64,000 bases of DNA from Methylobacterium sp. NEAU K (GTDB lineage Bacteria > Pseudomonadota > Alphaproteobacteria > Rhizobiales > Beijerinckiaceae). Below are positions 1 through 8,065 of this stretch, one piece after another. The stretch covers positions 32,581-96,580 of the forward strand of contig NZ_JAUYZJ010000021.1 of NCBI RefSeq assembly GCF_030700285.1, in the 5' to 3' direction. The position numbers and the translations under genes are program-made. Numbering within the stretch: position 1 is the first letter of the stretch; every line of letters begins with the position of its first letter. Below the pieces are notes generated by a model. That model made no database searches. It was not told where the DNA came from and saw nothing but the letters and a program-made list of their open reading frames with translations.

Positions 1-482
1 ACGACGGCTTCGACCAGTGGGTCGCCAAGACCAAGGCGCAGGGCGGCGACCTGAGCCAGGAGGCCTATCTCGAACTCGAGAAGCCGAGCGAGGCCGAGCC
101 GGCACGCTACTACAAGTCCTACATGACGGGCCTGTTCGACCGGATCATCGGCATGTGCCCCCGGCCGGAGCAGATGTGCGTCGGCGAGATGATGAGGATC
201 GACGCGCAGGGCGGCGCGTCGGGCGAGGAGGCGGCGGCGAATTACGGCCGATTGCAGTACGACAACCGCATGGCCGATCGCGGCAACGAGGCACCCGGCG
301 CGACCTCGCCCGCCTCCGGGACGGGTCCGCACGGGCAGACGCAGCCCCAGGGCATGCGGCCGCGGCCCGACATGGGGAACCCGGAGTCGCGCGGGCCGGA
401 GACGGGCCAAGACATGAAGGCTCCGGACAGCCAGGGCCAGAGCGAGGGCGGCCAGATCGCGCCCAAGCAGCTCAACCAATGA
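1..482 (+). CDS. cyoA: Ubiquinol oxidase subunit II, C-terminal part
   Basis: Only the last 160 or so residues are present; the gene begins before the window and the reading frame is open from base 3. CyoA is the periplasm-facing subunit of the bo3-type quinol oxidase. The visible part opens with the aromatic-rich COX_ARM-type segment (FDQWVAKTKAQGG, then YYKSYMTGLFDRIIG), which follows the cupredoxin domain in this family. After about residue 75 of the visible part it runs into a long tail rich in Gly, Pro, Gln and Ser with no predicted fold. E. coli CyoA has a differently composed, Met/His-rich tail. cyoB follows after 74 bases, and the identity rests mainly on that context plus the COX_ARM segment. 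Confidence 0.9.
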   Translation, partial: DGFDQWVAKTKAQGGDLSQEAYLELEKPSEAEPARYYKSYMTGLFDRIIGMCPRPEQMCVGEMMRIDAQGGASGEEAAANYGRLQYDNRMADRGNEAPGATSPASGTGPHGQTQPQGMRPRPDMGNPESRGPETGQDMKAPDSQGQSEGGQIAPKQLNQ

Positions 483-486
483 GACC

Positions 487-504
487 GCTCGCCTAAGGGC
501 GAGC
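487..504 (+). other. Small hairpin between cyoA and cyoB
   Basis: The sequence GCTCGCC, a TAAG loop and GGCGAGC form a 7-bp perfect stem five bases after the cyoA stop. No T-tract follows, so it is more likely a partial attenuator or RNA-processing hairpin than a full terminator. It could set the ratio of cyoA to cyoBCD message. Inference only. Confidence 0.35.
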
Positions 505-556
505 CCCAAATCTTAAACCGGCGGTCGCCGTCGAACCCACTGAACGGGCCGATCCC

Positions 557-2557
557 ATGTTCGCAAACCTGGACCTTCAGCAGCTGATCCTCGGACGATT
601 TACGATCGAGCAGATCCCCTATCACGAGCCGATCCTGCAGGCGACGTTCGCCGGCGTGGCCGTCGTCGGCCTCGCCGTGCTGGGCGTCATCACGTATTTC
701 CGCTTCTGGGGGCCGATGTGGCGTGACTGGATCACGTCGATCGACCACAAGAAGATCGGCATCATGTACTGCATCTTCGCGCTGGTCATGCTGCTGCGCG
801 GCTTCGCGGACGCGATCCTGATGCGCTCGCAGCAGGCCATCGCCTTCGGCTCCGAGCAGGGCTTCCTGCCGCCGCACCACTACGACCAGATCTTCACCGC
901 TCACGGCATGATCATGATCTTCTTCGTGGCGATGCCGTTCGTCACGGGGCTCATGAACTTCGCCGTGCCGCTGCAGATCGGCGCCCGCGACGTGGCTTTC
1001 CCGTTCCTCAACAACTTCAGCTTCTGGATGACGGTCGCCGGCGGCATCCTGGTGATGGTCTCGCTGTTCGTCGGCGAGTTCTCCCGCGCCACCTGGCTCG
1101 CCTATCCGCCGCTCTCGGAGGCCTCCATGAGCCCCGGCGTCGGCGTCGACTACTACATCTGGGCGCTGCAGATCGCCGGCATCGGCACCCTGCTGTCGGG
1201 CATCAACCTGATCGCCACTATCGTGAAGATGCGCGCGCCCGGAATGACCATGATGAAGCTGCCGATCTTCGTCTGGTCTTCGCTCTGCACCAACATCTTG
1301 ATCGTCGCCGCCTTCCCGATCCTCACCGCCGTTCTCGCGATGCTGTCGCTCGACCGCTACGTCGGCACGCATTTCTTCACGAACGACCTCGGCGGCAACG
1401 CCATGCTGTACTTCAACCTCATCTGGATCTGGGGTCATCCGGAGGTCTACATCCTGATCCTGCCGGCCTTCGGGGTGTTCTCGGAGATCACCTCGACCTT
1501 CTGCGGCAAGCGCCTGTTCGGCTACACCTCGATGGTCTACGCGCTGGTGGTGATCACCATCCTGGCCTACCTCGTGTGGCTGCACCACTTCTTCACGATG
1601 GGCTCGGGCGCGGACGTGAATTCGTTCTTCGGGATCACGACGATGATCATCTCGATCCCGACGGGCGCGAAGATCTTCAACTGGATGTTCACGATGTACC
1701 GCGGCCGGATCCGGTTCGAGGTGCCGATGCTGTGGGTGGTGGCGTTCATCGTCACCTTCGTGATCGGCGGCATGACCGGCGTCCTGCTGGCGGTGCCCCC
1801 GGCCGACTTCGTGCTGCACAACTCGCTGTTCCTGATCGCGCACTTCCACAACGTGATCATCGGCGGCGTGCTGTTCGGGATGTTCGCCGGCGTGACCTTC
1901 TGGTTCCCCAAGGCCTTCGGCTTCAAGCTCGACGAGTTCTGGGGCAAGATGGCCCTCGTGTTCTGGGTGAGCGGGTTCTACGTCGCCTTCATGCCGCTCT
2001 ACGTGCTCGGCCTGATGGGCGTGACCCGGCGCATGCAGCATTTCGACGATCCGTCACTCCAGATCTGGTTCGTCATCGCCGCCTGCGGCGCGGCGCTGAT
2101 CGCCTGCGGCATCGCCTCCCAGATCATCATGTTCGTGGTCTCGATCCGGAACCGGGAGAAGCTACGCGACCTGACCGGCGACCCGTGGGGCGGCCGGACG
2201 CTCGAATGGTCCACCTCCTCGCCGCCGCCGGACTACAACTTCGCCTTCACCCCCGTGGTCCACGATTCCGACGCGTGGTGGGACATGAAGAACCGCGGCT
2301 TCGACCGCCCGCTGAAGGGCTACAGGCCGATCCACATGCCCAAGAACACGGCGACCGGCGCCATCCTGGCGGCCCTGAACTTCACCTTCGGCCTGGCCAT
2401 GGTCTGGTACGTCTGGTGGCTTGCGGCGCTCAGCTTCGTGGCGATCTTCGTTGTCGCGATCGCTCACACCTTTAACTACAATCGCGACTACTACATTCCC
2501 GCCGATACGGTCAGTCGGACGGAAGGTCAGCGGACGCGCGAACTGGAGATGGCGTGA
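557..2557 (+). CDS. cyoB: Ubiquinol oxidase subunit I (heme-copper oxidase)
   Basis: Catalytic subunit of cytochrome bo3. It oxidises ubiquinol, reduces oxygen to water and pumps protons across the inner membrane. At 666 residues it matches E. coli CyoB (663). All signature elements are visible: a low-spin heme histidine in TAHGMIMIFF, the CuB ligand and cross-linked tyrosine in GHPEVY, the HH pair in VWLHHFF, the K-channel lysine in TGAKIFNW, and the two heme ligands in LIAHFHNVIIGG. About 15 membrane segments are spread along the protein. The start is the ATG after GGGCCGATCCC. It lies between cyoA and cyoC in one operon, four bases before cyoC. Confidence 0.98.
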   Translation: MFANLDLQQLILGRFTIEQIPYHEPILQATFAGVAVVGLAVLGVITYFRFWGPMWRDWITSIDHKKIGIMYCIFALVMLLRGFADAILMRSQQAIAFGSEQGFLPPHHYDQIFTAHGMIMIFFVAMPFVTGLMNFAVPLQIGARDVAFPFLNNFSFWMTVAGGILVMVSLFVGEFSRATWLAYPPLSEASMSPGVGVDYYIWALQIAGIGTLLSGINLIATIVKMRAPGMTMMKLPIFVWSSLCTNILIVAAFPILTAVLAMLSLDRYVGTHFFTNDLGGNAMLYFNLIWIWGHPEVYILILPAFGVFSEITSTFCGKRLFGYTSMVYALVVITILAYLVWLHHFFTMGSGADVNSFFGITTMIISIPTGAKIFNWMFTMYRGRIRFEVPMLWVVAFIVTFVIGGMTGVLLAVPPADFVLHNSLFLIAHFHNVIIGGVLFGMFAGVTFWFPKAFGFKLDEFWGKMALVFWVSGFYVAFMPLYVLGLMGVTRRMQHFDDPSLQIWFVIAACGAALIACGIASQIIMFVVSIRNREKLRDLTGDPWGGRTLEWSTSSPPPDYNFAFTPVVHDSDAWWDMKNRGFDRPLKGYRPIHMPKNTATGAILAALNFTFGLAMVWYVWWLAALSFVAIFVVAIAHTFNYNRDYYIPADTVSRTEGQRTRELEMA

Positions 2558-2561
2558 TCCG

Positions 2562-3194
2562 ATGATGCACGCGGAGACAGCACCCCCCGGCGCCGCGGCG
2601 CCGGTTTTCTACCAGACCGACGAGGAGGGCCATCATTCCGAGGGCTCGACGATGCTCGGGTTCTGGCTCTACCTGATGAGCGACTGCCTCATCTTCGCGA
2701 CCCTGTTCGCGACCTACGGGGTGCTCGGCCGCAGCTACGCGGCCGGGCCGACCCCCAAGGATCTGTTCGACCTGTCGGGCATCGCGGTGAACACCGCGAT
2801 GCTGTTGTTCTCGTCCATCACCTACGGCTTCGCCATGCTGGAGATGGACCGGGACCGGATCAAGCAGACGCAGATCTGGCTCGCCGTGACCGGACTGTTC
2901 GGCGTGGCCTTCGTGTTCCTGGAGATCCGGGAATTCGTCCACCTGTTCCATGAGGGGGCGCCGCCGTGGCGCAGCGCCTTCCTGTCGTCGTTCTACACCC
3001 TGGTGGCGACGCACGGGCTGCACGTCTCGGTCGGCATCCTCTGGCTGGTCATCCTGCTGGTGCAGCTGCGCAAGCACGGGCTCATCGTCGAGAACAAGCG
3101 CCGGCTGATGTGCCTGTCGATGTTCTGGCACTTCCTCGACCTGATCTGGATCGGGGTGTTCACCGTCGTCTACCTGATGGGAGTGCTCGAATGA
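2562..3194 (+). CDS. cyoC: Ubiquinol oxidase subunit III
   Basis: Non-catalytic membrane subunit of the bo3 oxidase, 210 residues with five hydrophobic segments, as in E. coli CyoC (204). The start chosen is the first of two tandem ATGs, four bases after the cyoB stop; an upstream in-frame extension would run deep into cyoB and has no family support. Typical subunit III stretches are FWLYLMSDCLIFATLFATY near the N-terminus and a C-terminal WHFLDLIWIGVFTVVYL. The stop overlaps the cyoD start (ATGA), indicating translational coupling. Confidence 0.96.
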   Translation: MMHAETAPPGAAAPVFYQTDEEGHHSEGSTMLGFWLYLMSDCLIFATLFATYGVLGRSYAAGPTPKDLFDLSGIAVNTAMLLFSSITYGFAMLEMDRDRIKQTQIWLAVTGLFGVAFVFLEIREFVHLFHEGAPPWRSAFLSSFYTLVATHGLHVSVGILWLVILLVQLRKHGLIVENKRRLMCLSMFWHFLDLIWIGVFTVVYLMGVLE

Positions 3195-3595
3195 GCGCCG
3201 ACGCTCACCACCTCTCCGGGCACGGCCAGGATACGCACGATCCGCACGCCCACAGCGAGGGCGGGCATGGTACCGTCAAGGGCTACGTGACGGGCTTCGT
3301 CCTGTCGGTGATCCTGACGGTGATCCCGTTCTGGCTGGTGATGGGCAACGTGCTCGACAACAGCCTCGTCACCACGCTGGTGATCCTGGCGCTCGGCGGC
3401 GTGCAGATGGTCGTGCATGTCGTCTACTTCCTGCACATGAGCACGAAGTCGGAGGGCGGCTGGACCTTCATGGCCCTGATCTTCACCATCACCCTGGTGG
3501 CGATCATGCTGTCGGGCTCGGTGTGGGTGATGTACCACCTCAACCACAACATGATGCCGATGGATGCCCACGACGTCATGAACAACGCCCGCTGA
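3191..3595 (+). CDS. cyoD: Ubiquinol oxidase subunit IV
   Basis: Small assembly subunit of the bo3 oxidase, needed in E. coli for CuB insertion into subunit I. It is 134 residues with three membrane helices and the family motif LALGGVQMVVHVVYFLHM. The first 30 residues are unusually rich in His, Asp and Gly (HHLSGHGQDTHDPHAHSEGGHG), longer than the E. coli N-terminus; metal binding there is a guess. It overlaps cyoC by 4 bases and runs directly into the SURF1 gene. Confidence 0.95.
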   Translation: MSADAHHLSGHGQDTHDPHAHSEGGHGTVKGYVTGFVLSVILTVIPFWLVMGNVLDNSLVTTLVILALGGVQMVVHVVYFLHMSTKSEGGWTFMALIFTITLVAIMLSGSVWVMYHLNHNMMPMDAHDVMNNAR

Positions 3596-4386
3596 TCAGG
3601 CCCCCGGACCGCGAGCCGCCGGGGCCGGCGGGGGGCGCCGGTTCCGGCCTCTCCTCCGCCCGCCCCCCGCTGCTGCGGCGCGTCGCCTTCGGCATCTTGG
3701 CGGCGGTCGTCTTCGTCGTGCTCCTCGGACTCGGCACTTGGCAGGTCGAGCGCCGGGCGTGGAAGCTCGACCTCATCGCCCGGGTCGATGCTCGGGTCCA
3801 TGCGTCGCCCGTGCCGGCCCCCGGCCGTACCGATTGGGCGCAGGTCGGCCCCGACGACGCCTACCGGCATGTGCGGCTGTCCGGCAGCTTCCTCCACGAA
3901 CGCGAGACGCTGGTCCAGGCCGTGACCGAGCGGGGCGGCGGCTTCTGGGTGCTGACCCCGCTGCGCCGGGCCGACGGCAGCCTCGTGCTGGTCAATCGCG
4001 GCTTCGTGCCGGGGAACCGGCGAGATCCTGCGGCGCGGCAGGCCGGGCAAGTCGCGGGTGAGACGACGGTGACCGGCCTCCTGCGGCTGACCGAGCCGGG
4101 CGGCGCATTCCTGCGCGCGAACGACCCGAAGGACGGGCGCTGGTACTCGCGCGACGTGGCCGCCATCGCCTCGGCCCGGGGCCTGACCGACGTCGCCCCC
4201 TACTTCGTCGACGCCGACGCGGCTCCGAACCCCGGCGGCTTGCCGGTCGGCGGGCTCACGGTGGTCGCCTTCCCGAACAACCACCTGGTCTACGCGATCA
4301 CCTGGTACGGGATGGGGCTGATGCTCGCGGGCGCGGTGATCTACATCCTGCGGGGCGGCCGCAATCCGAGACCTGGGGGGGAGTAG
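3592..4386 (+). CDS. SURF1 family oxidase assembly protein
   Basis: SURF1 proteins help heme insertion into heme-copper oxidases in the inner membrane. The hallmarks are an N-terminal membrane helix ending in LGTWQVERRAWK, a periplasmic domain of about 190 residues with LTPLRRADGSLVLVNRGFVP, and a C-terminal helix (YAITWYGMGLMLAGAVIYIL). The start is uncertain: there is no ATG, GTG or TTG between the cyoD stop and the first helix. Translation may begin at the CTG overlapping the cyoD stop (264 residues, used here) or at the GTG at 3523 inside cyoD (287 residues). Location after cyoABCD ties it to this quinol oxidase; cyoE is not next to it. Confidence 0.9.
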   Translation: MIRPPDREPPGPAGGAGSGLSSARPPLLRRVAFGILAAVVFVVLLGLGTWQVERRAWKLDLIARVDARVHASPVPAPGRTDWAQVGPDDAYRHVRLSGSFLHERETLVQAVTERGGGFWVLTPLRRADGSLVLVNRGFVPGNRRDPAARQAGQVAGETTVTGLLRLTEPGGAFLRANDPKDGRWYSRDVAAIASARGLTDVAPYFVDADAAPNPGGLPVGGLTVVAFPNNHLVYAITWYGMGLMLAGAVIYILRGGRNPRPGGE

Positions 4387-4442
4387 CCCGGTTCGGGGGG
4401 GCGTCTATAATGGCGTGACAAACGCCACAACGAGTCACCGCC

Positions 4443-6608
4443 ATGACCACCCGCATCCCGAACTTCGCCGAAATTCCCCTGGTCGGCGAGCCGCTTGCGG
4501 TGGCGGGCCCGGCATTGGCCGAGCCTTGGATGACGCCGGAGGGCATCCCGGTGAAGGGCTGGTACGGCCCGGAGGACCGGGCGGGCATCGAGTTCCTCGA
4601 TACCTGGCCCGGGATCGCGCCGTTCCTGCGCGGCCCCTACCCGACCATGTACGTCACCCAGCCCTGGACGATCCGGCAATATGCCGGCTTCTCCACGGCT
4701 GAGGATTCGAACGCCTTCTACCGGCGCAACCTCGCGGCCGGCCAGAAGGGCCTGTCGGTGGCCTTCGACCTCGCCACGCATCGCGGCTACGATTCCGACC
4801 ACCCCCGCGTATCGGGTGATGTCGGCATGGCGGGCGTGGCGATCGACTCGATCTACGACATGCGCACGCTCTTCTCGGGCATCCCGCTGGACGAGATGAC
4901 CGTGTCGATGACGATGAACGGCGCCGTGCTGCCGATCCTCGCCCTCTACATCGTCGCTGCGGAAGAGCAGGGCGTGCCGCCCCAGAAGCTCGCCGGCACG
5001 ATCCAGAACGACATTCTGAAAGAGTTCATGGTCCGCAACACCTACATCTATCCCCCCAAGGGATCGATGCGGATCATCTCCGATATCTTCGCCTACACGT
5101 CGAAGAACATGCCGAAGTTCAATTCGATCTCGATCTCCGGCTACCACATGCAGGAAGCCGGTGCGACGAACGACCTGGAGCTCGCCTATACGCTCGCCGA
5201 CGGCGTCGAGTACATCAAGGCGGGGCTGGCCGCGGGCCTGACCATCGACCAGTTCGCCCCGCGCCTGTCGTTCTTCTGGGCGATCTCGACCAACTTCTTC
5301 ATGGAGATCGCCAAGATGCGGGCTGCGCGCCTGATCTGGGCCAAGCTGGTGAAGGGGTTCGACCCGAAGTCCGAGAAGTCGCTGGCCCTGCGCACCCACT
5401 CGCAGACCTCCGGCTGGTCGCTCACCGCACAGGACGTGTTCAACAACGTCACCCGCACCAACATCGAGGCGATGGCGGCGACGCAGGGCGGCACGCAGTC
5501 GCTCCACACCAACGCGCTGGACGAGGCGCTGGCCCTGCCAACCGACTTCTCGGCGCGGATCGCCCGCAACACCCAGCTGTTCCTGCAGCAGGAGAGCGGC
5601 ACCACCCGGATCGTCGACCCGTGGGGCGGGTCCTACTACGTGGAGAAGCTTACCGCCGACATCGCGGCCCGCGCCTGGGAGCATATCCGCGAGGTGGATC
5701 AGCTCGGCGGCATGGCCAAGGCGATCGAGGCCGGCATCCCGAAGCTGCGGATCGAGGAGGCGGCCGCCCGCGCCCAGGCCCGGATCGATTCCGGCCGGCA
5801 GACCATCGTGGGCGTCAACAAGTTCAAGGCCGACGACGACATGGCGATCGACCTCCTGCGCGTCGACAACGGCAATGTCCGCCGCCTCCAGATCGACAAG
5901 CTCAAGCGCCTGCGCGCCGAGCGCGACGAGGCCACCGTCACGGCTCGGCTCGAGGCGCTCACGAAGGCCGCCGACGGCGCGGGCAACCTGCTCGAACTCG
6001 CCGTCGAGGCGGCCCGGGCCAAGGCCACGGTGGGCGAGATTTCCGAGGCCCTGGAGAAGGCCTGGGGCCGGCATCGCGCCGAGATCCGCTCGATCTCCGG
6101 CGTCTACAAGCGCGAGGTGGGGGGCATGTCGCCTGTGGTCGAGGAAGTGCGGGCGCTGGTCGAGGCGTTCGAGGAGAATGACGGCCGCCGGCCGCGCATC
6201 CTGGTCGCCAAGATGGGCCAGGACGGGCACGACCGCGGCCAGAAGGTCATCGCCTCGGCGTTTGCCGATCTCGGCTTCGACGTGGATATCGGGCCGCTCT
6301 TTGCCACCCCGGCCGAGGCGGCCCGGCAGGCGGTGGAGAACGACGTGCACATCGTCGGCGTCTCGTCGCTGGCGGCCGGGCACCTCACCCTGGTGCCGGA
6401 GCTGAAGGCGGCGCTCGTGGAGCAGGGCCGGGACGACGTGATGATCGCCATCGGCGGCGTGATCCCGCCCGGCGACTACGACGCGCTCACGGCGGCCGGC
6501 GCGGCGGCGATCTTCCCCCCCGGCACGGTGATCGCCGAGGCCGCCGCCAAGCTGATCCGCGCGCTGAACGACCGGCTGGGATACGCCGCCCGGCAGGCGG
6601 CGGAGTAG
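4443..6608 (+). CDS. mcmA: Methylmalonyl-CoA mutase, large subunit type
   Basis: Adenosylcobalamin enzyme that interconverts (R)-methylmalonyl-CoA and succinyl-CoA, serving propionyl-CoA assimilation and, in Methylobacterium-type methylotrophs, the ethylmalonyl-CoA pathway. It is 721 residues, usual for the family. The N-terminal barrel (about residues 20-560) holds TMYVTQPWTIRQYAGFSTAEDSN-type substrate-channel sequence and GLSVAFDLATHRGYDSDHPR. The C-terminal cobalamin domain (about 590-721) has the DxHxxG base-off motif as GQDGHDRGQK near residue 595, with the lower axial histidine. It stands alone between SURF1 and a convergent hydrolase; neither a small subunit nor meaB is adjacent. Confidence 0.97.
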   Translation: MTTRIPNFAEIPLVGEPLAVAGPALAEPWMTPEGIPVKGWYGPEDRAGIEFLDTWPGIAPFLRGPYPTMYVTQPWTIRQYAGFSTAEDSNAFYRRNLAAGQKGLSVAFDLATHRGYDSDHPRVSGDVGMAGVAIDSIYDMRTLFSGIPLDEMTVSMTMNGAVLPILALYIVAAEEQGVPPQKLAGTIQNDILKEFMVRNTYIYPPKGSMRIISDIFAYTSKNMPKFNSISISGYHMQEAGATNDLELAYTLADGVEYIKAGLAAGLTIDQFAPRLSFFWAISTNFFMEIAKMRAARLIWAKLVKGFDPKSEKSLALRTHSQTSGWSLTAQDVFNNVTRTNIEAMAATQGGTQSLHTNALDEALALPTDFSARIARNTQLFLQQESGTTRIVDPWGGSYYVEKLTADIAARAWEHIREVDQLGGMAKAIEAGIPKLRIEEAAARAQARIDSGRQTIVGVNKFKADDDMAIDLLRVDNGNVRRLQIDKLKRLRAERDEATVTARLEALTKAADGAGNLLELAVEAARAKATVGEISEALEKAWGRHRAEIRSISGVYKREVGGMSPVVEEVRALVEAFEENDGRRPRILVAKMGQDGHDRGQKVIASAFADLGFDVDIGPLFATPAEAARQAVENDVHIVGVSSLAAGHLTLVPELKAALVEQGRDDVMIAIGGVIPPGDYDALTAAGAAAIFPPGTVIAEAAAKLIRALNDRLGYAARQAAE

Positions 6609-6625
6609 GGGCGGCAGCCGCGCCA

Positions 6626-6707
6626 CGCTCTCCTTCCCGCAAGGGGGAGGAGAGCGCGCGTCTCGTCAGGCGAGATGTGCACCCGCCGCCCCGCGCGGGG
6701 CGGCGGG
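6626..6707. terminator. Double hairpin between convergent genes
   Basis: Two strong inverted repeats lie between mcmA and the opposing hydrolase gene. The first (6626-6656) pairs CGCTCTCCTTCCC with GGGGGAGGAGAGCG around a GCAA loop. The second (6682-6707) is a perfect 26-base palindrome of CCCGCCGCCCCGC and its complement. Neither has a clear T-tract, but the position suits a two-way transcription stop. Confidence 0.55.
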
Positions 6708-6725
6708 GTCGAGTCGCGATACGCC

Positions 6726-7847
6726 TCAGTTCAGCGCCTGCGGGTCCGCCTCCGTGAGGAAGGCCGCGACCTCGCGGAGGAACTGCATGCGGTTCTTCTC
6801 CATGATCACGGTGTGCGTCCCTTCGCCCAGCTCGACGAAGCGCTTGTAGGGGGCGTGCGTGAGCTTCGCGAAGTATTCCTGCGCCTGATAGCTCGGCAGG
6901 TCCGCGTCCCACTCGGCGTGGATGATCAGCACGGGCACGCGGATGTCGCCCGGGTCGTAGAGCGGCTTGCCGGCCGCCCAGAAGGCGTCCTTGTCGGCGA
7001 CCGTGCCGTTCGGCGCGCGCAGGACGGGCGGCGCTTGCCGGGCGCCCACCGGATCGGTGGCGAAGGTCGCGTCGGCCCATTGGTCGAACCAGCCCGGCGG
7101 GATCAGATCGGCCTTCTTGTCCTCGGGCACCCCGGTCAGCCAGCGCGCCTTGGCGCTGTCCCGGCTGACGCTGCGATAGGCGCCGAGCGGCCCGGACCCA
7201 CCGCCCATCAGGGTCGGCGTGCGCGACAGCCATTGCGGTGCGTAGAGGACGAGCCGGTTGACCTTGTCGTTGTGCGTGCTGGTGTAGAGCCCCATGGTCG
7301 AGGTCCCCCAGGACCAGCCCATCAGGTCGATCTTGTCCACGCCGCGCCGCTTGGTGATGAAGTCCACCACCTGCCCCACCACCTTGGCGGCATCCGGGGT
7401 GCGCATGAAGGGCGGGTTGTCGGCCGCCGGGGCGCTCATCGCGGCCGGGCGTCCGGACAGGCCGTAGCCCGGCAGGTCCACGAGGTAGACGTCGAAGCCC
7501 AGGCCGGCGAGGTAGTCCATGGCCGATATCCCGCCGAGCGGCAGGTCGAAGGCCGTCGATGCCGGATAGGTGGAGCCGTGCACATAGAGCAGGATCCGGT
7601 CGCCCGGGAACCGGTCCGTTCCGGCGGGATGCTTGTTGCGCACGTAGATGTCGACGCCCGGCTCGCTCCAGGGCAGGCGGAATTCTTCCGTCTGCAGCCG
7701 GCTCGACGGTGCGGCGCCTGCCGGCGACGGCGATGCCGCGGCCGCGACGCCGGCGGCGAGGGCCCCGATCAGCTGACGCCGCGGCAGGCCCCTCCCCTGT
7801 CGGTCCCGGCCCGGATGCGGCTGTGTCTGCGGTGGTCTGTCGGACAT
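6726..7847 (-). CDS. Tat-exported alpha/beta hydrolase
   Basis: 373-residue alpha/beta-fold hydrolase of unknown substrate. The N-terminus carries a twin-arginine-type signal (PRRQLIGALAAGVAAAA, cleavage after PAGA), so the enzyme probably folds before export. The catalytic triad can be placed: nucleophile serine in GWSWGTS near residue 179, aspartate in HAEWDADLP near 312 and histidine in GEGTHTV near 344. An oxyanion-type LYVHGSTYP precedes them. It is monocistronic, facing mcmA and divergent from pgm with a 218-base gap. Esterase or lactonase activity is possible; nothing here fixes it. Confidence 0.88.
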   Translation of the reverse strand: MSDRPPQTQPHPGRDRQGRGLPRRQLIGALAAGVAAAASPSPAGAAPSSRLQTEEFRLPWSEPGVDIYVRNKHPAGTDRFPGDRILLYVHGSTYPASTAFDLPLGGISAMDYLAGLGFDVYLVDLPGYGLSGRPAAMSAPAADNPPFMRTPDAAKVVGQVVDFITKRRGVDKIDLMGWSWGTSTMGLYTSTHNDKVNRLVLYAPQWLSRTPTLMGGGSGPLGAYRSVSRDSAKARWLTGVPEDKKADLIPPGWFDQWADATFATDPVGARQAPPVLRAPNGTVADKDAFWAAGKPLYDPGDIRVPVLIIHAEWDADLPSYQAQEYFAKLTHAPYKRFVELGEGTHTVIMEKNRMQFLREVAAFLTEADPQALN

Positions 7848-8065
7848 GGTTTCCTTCCCGTCCGCCTTGCTGGCGGCTCAGGCGATTCAACCGGCAGCTG
7901 CCGGCCGGCGCAACAGAGACCGGCGGAGGCCGGCGGACAGCGGACGGGTTCCGTCGCCCGATGCGGCGAAACCCCGTGAAAAAGCCGGCGCCCGCCCGGC
8001 CGGGGCTGGTGACGCCGAGCCGCCATGCGGGCATTGAGACGGGAGATTCAGGGAGACGCCGGCCC

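Noticed and set aside
242..2041. 599-codon open frame antisense to cyoB
   Set aside because: Translation is dominated by His, Asp, Glu and Arg with no motif; it is a GC-rich shadow of cyoB.
4387..4442. Cobalamin riboswitch upstream of mcmA
   Set aside because: The gap between SURF1 and mcmA is only 56 bases, too short for a B12 riboswitch, and no B12-box was seen.
4341..6626. 761-codon open frame antisense to mcmA
   Set aside because: Pure mirror of a high-GC gene with no domain; the plus strand carries a complete mutase.
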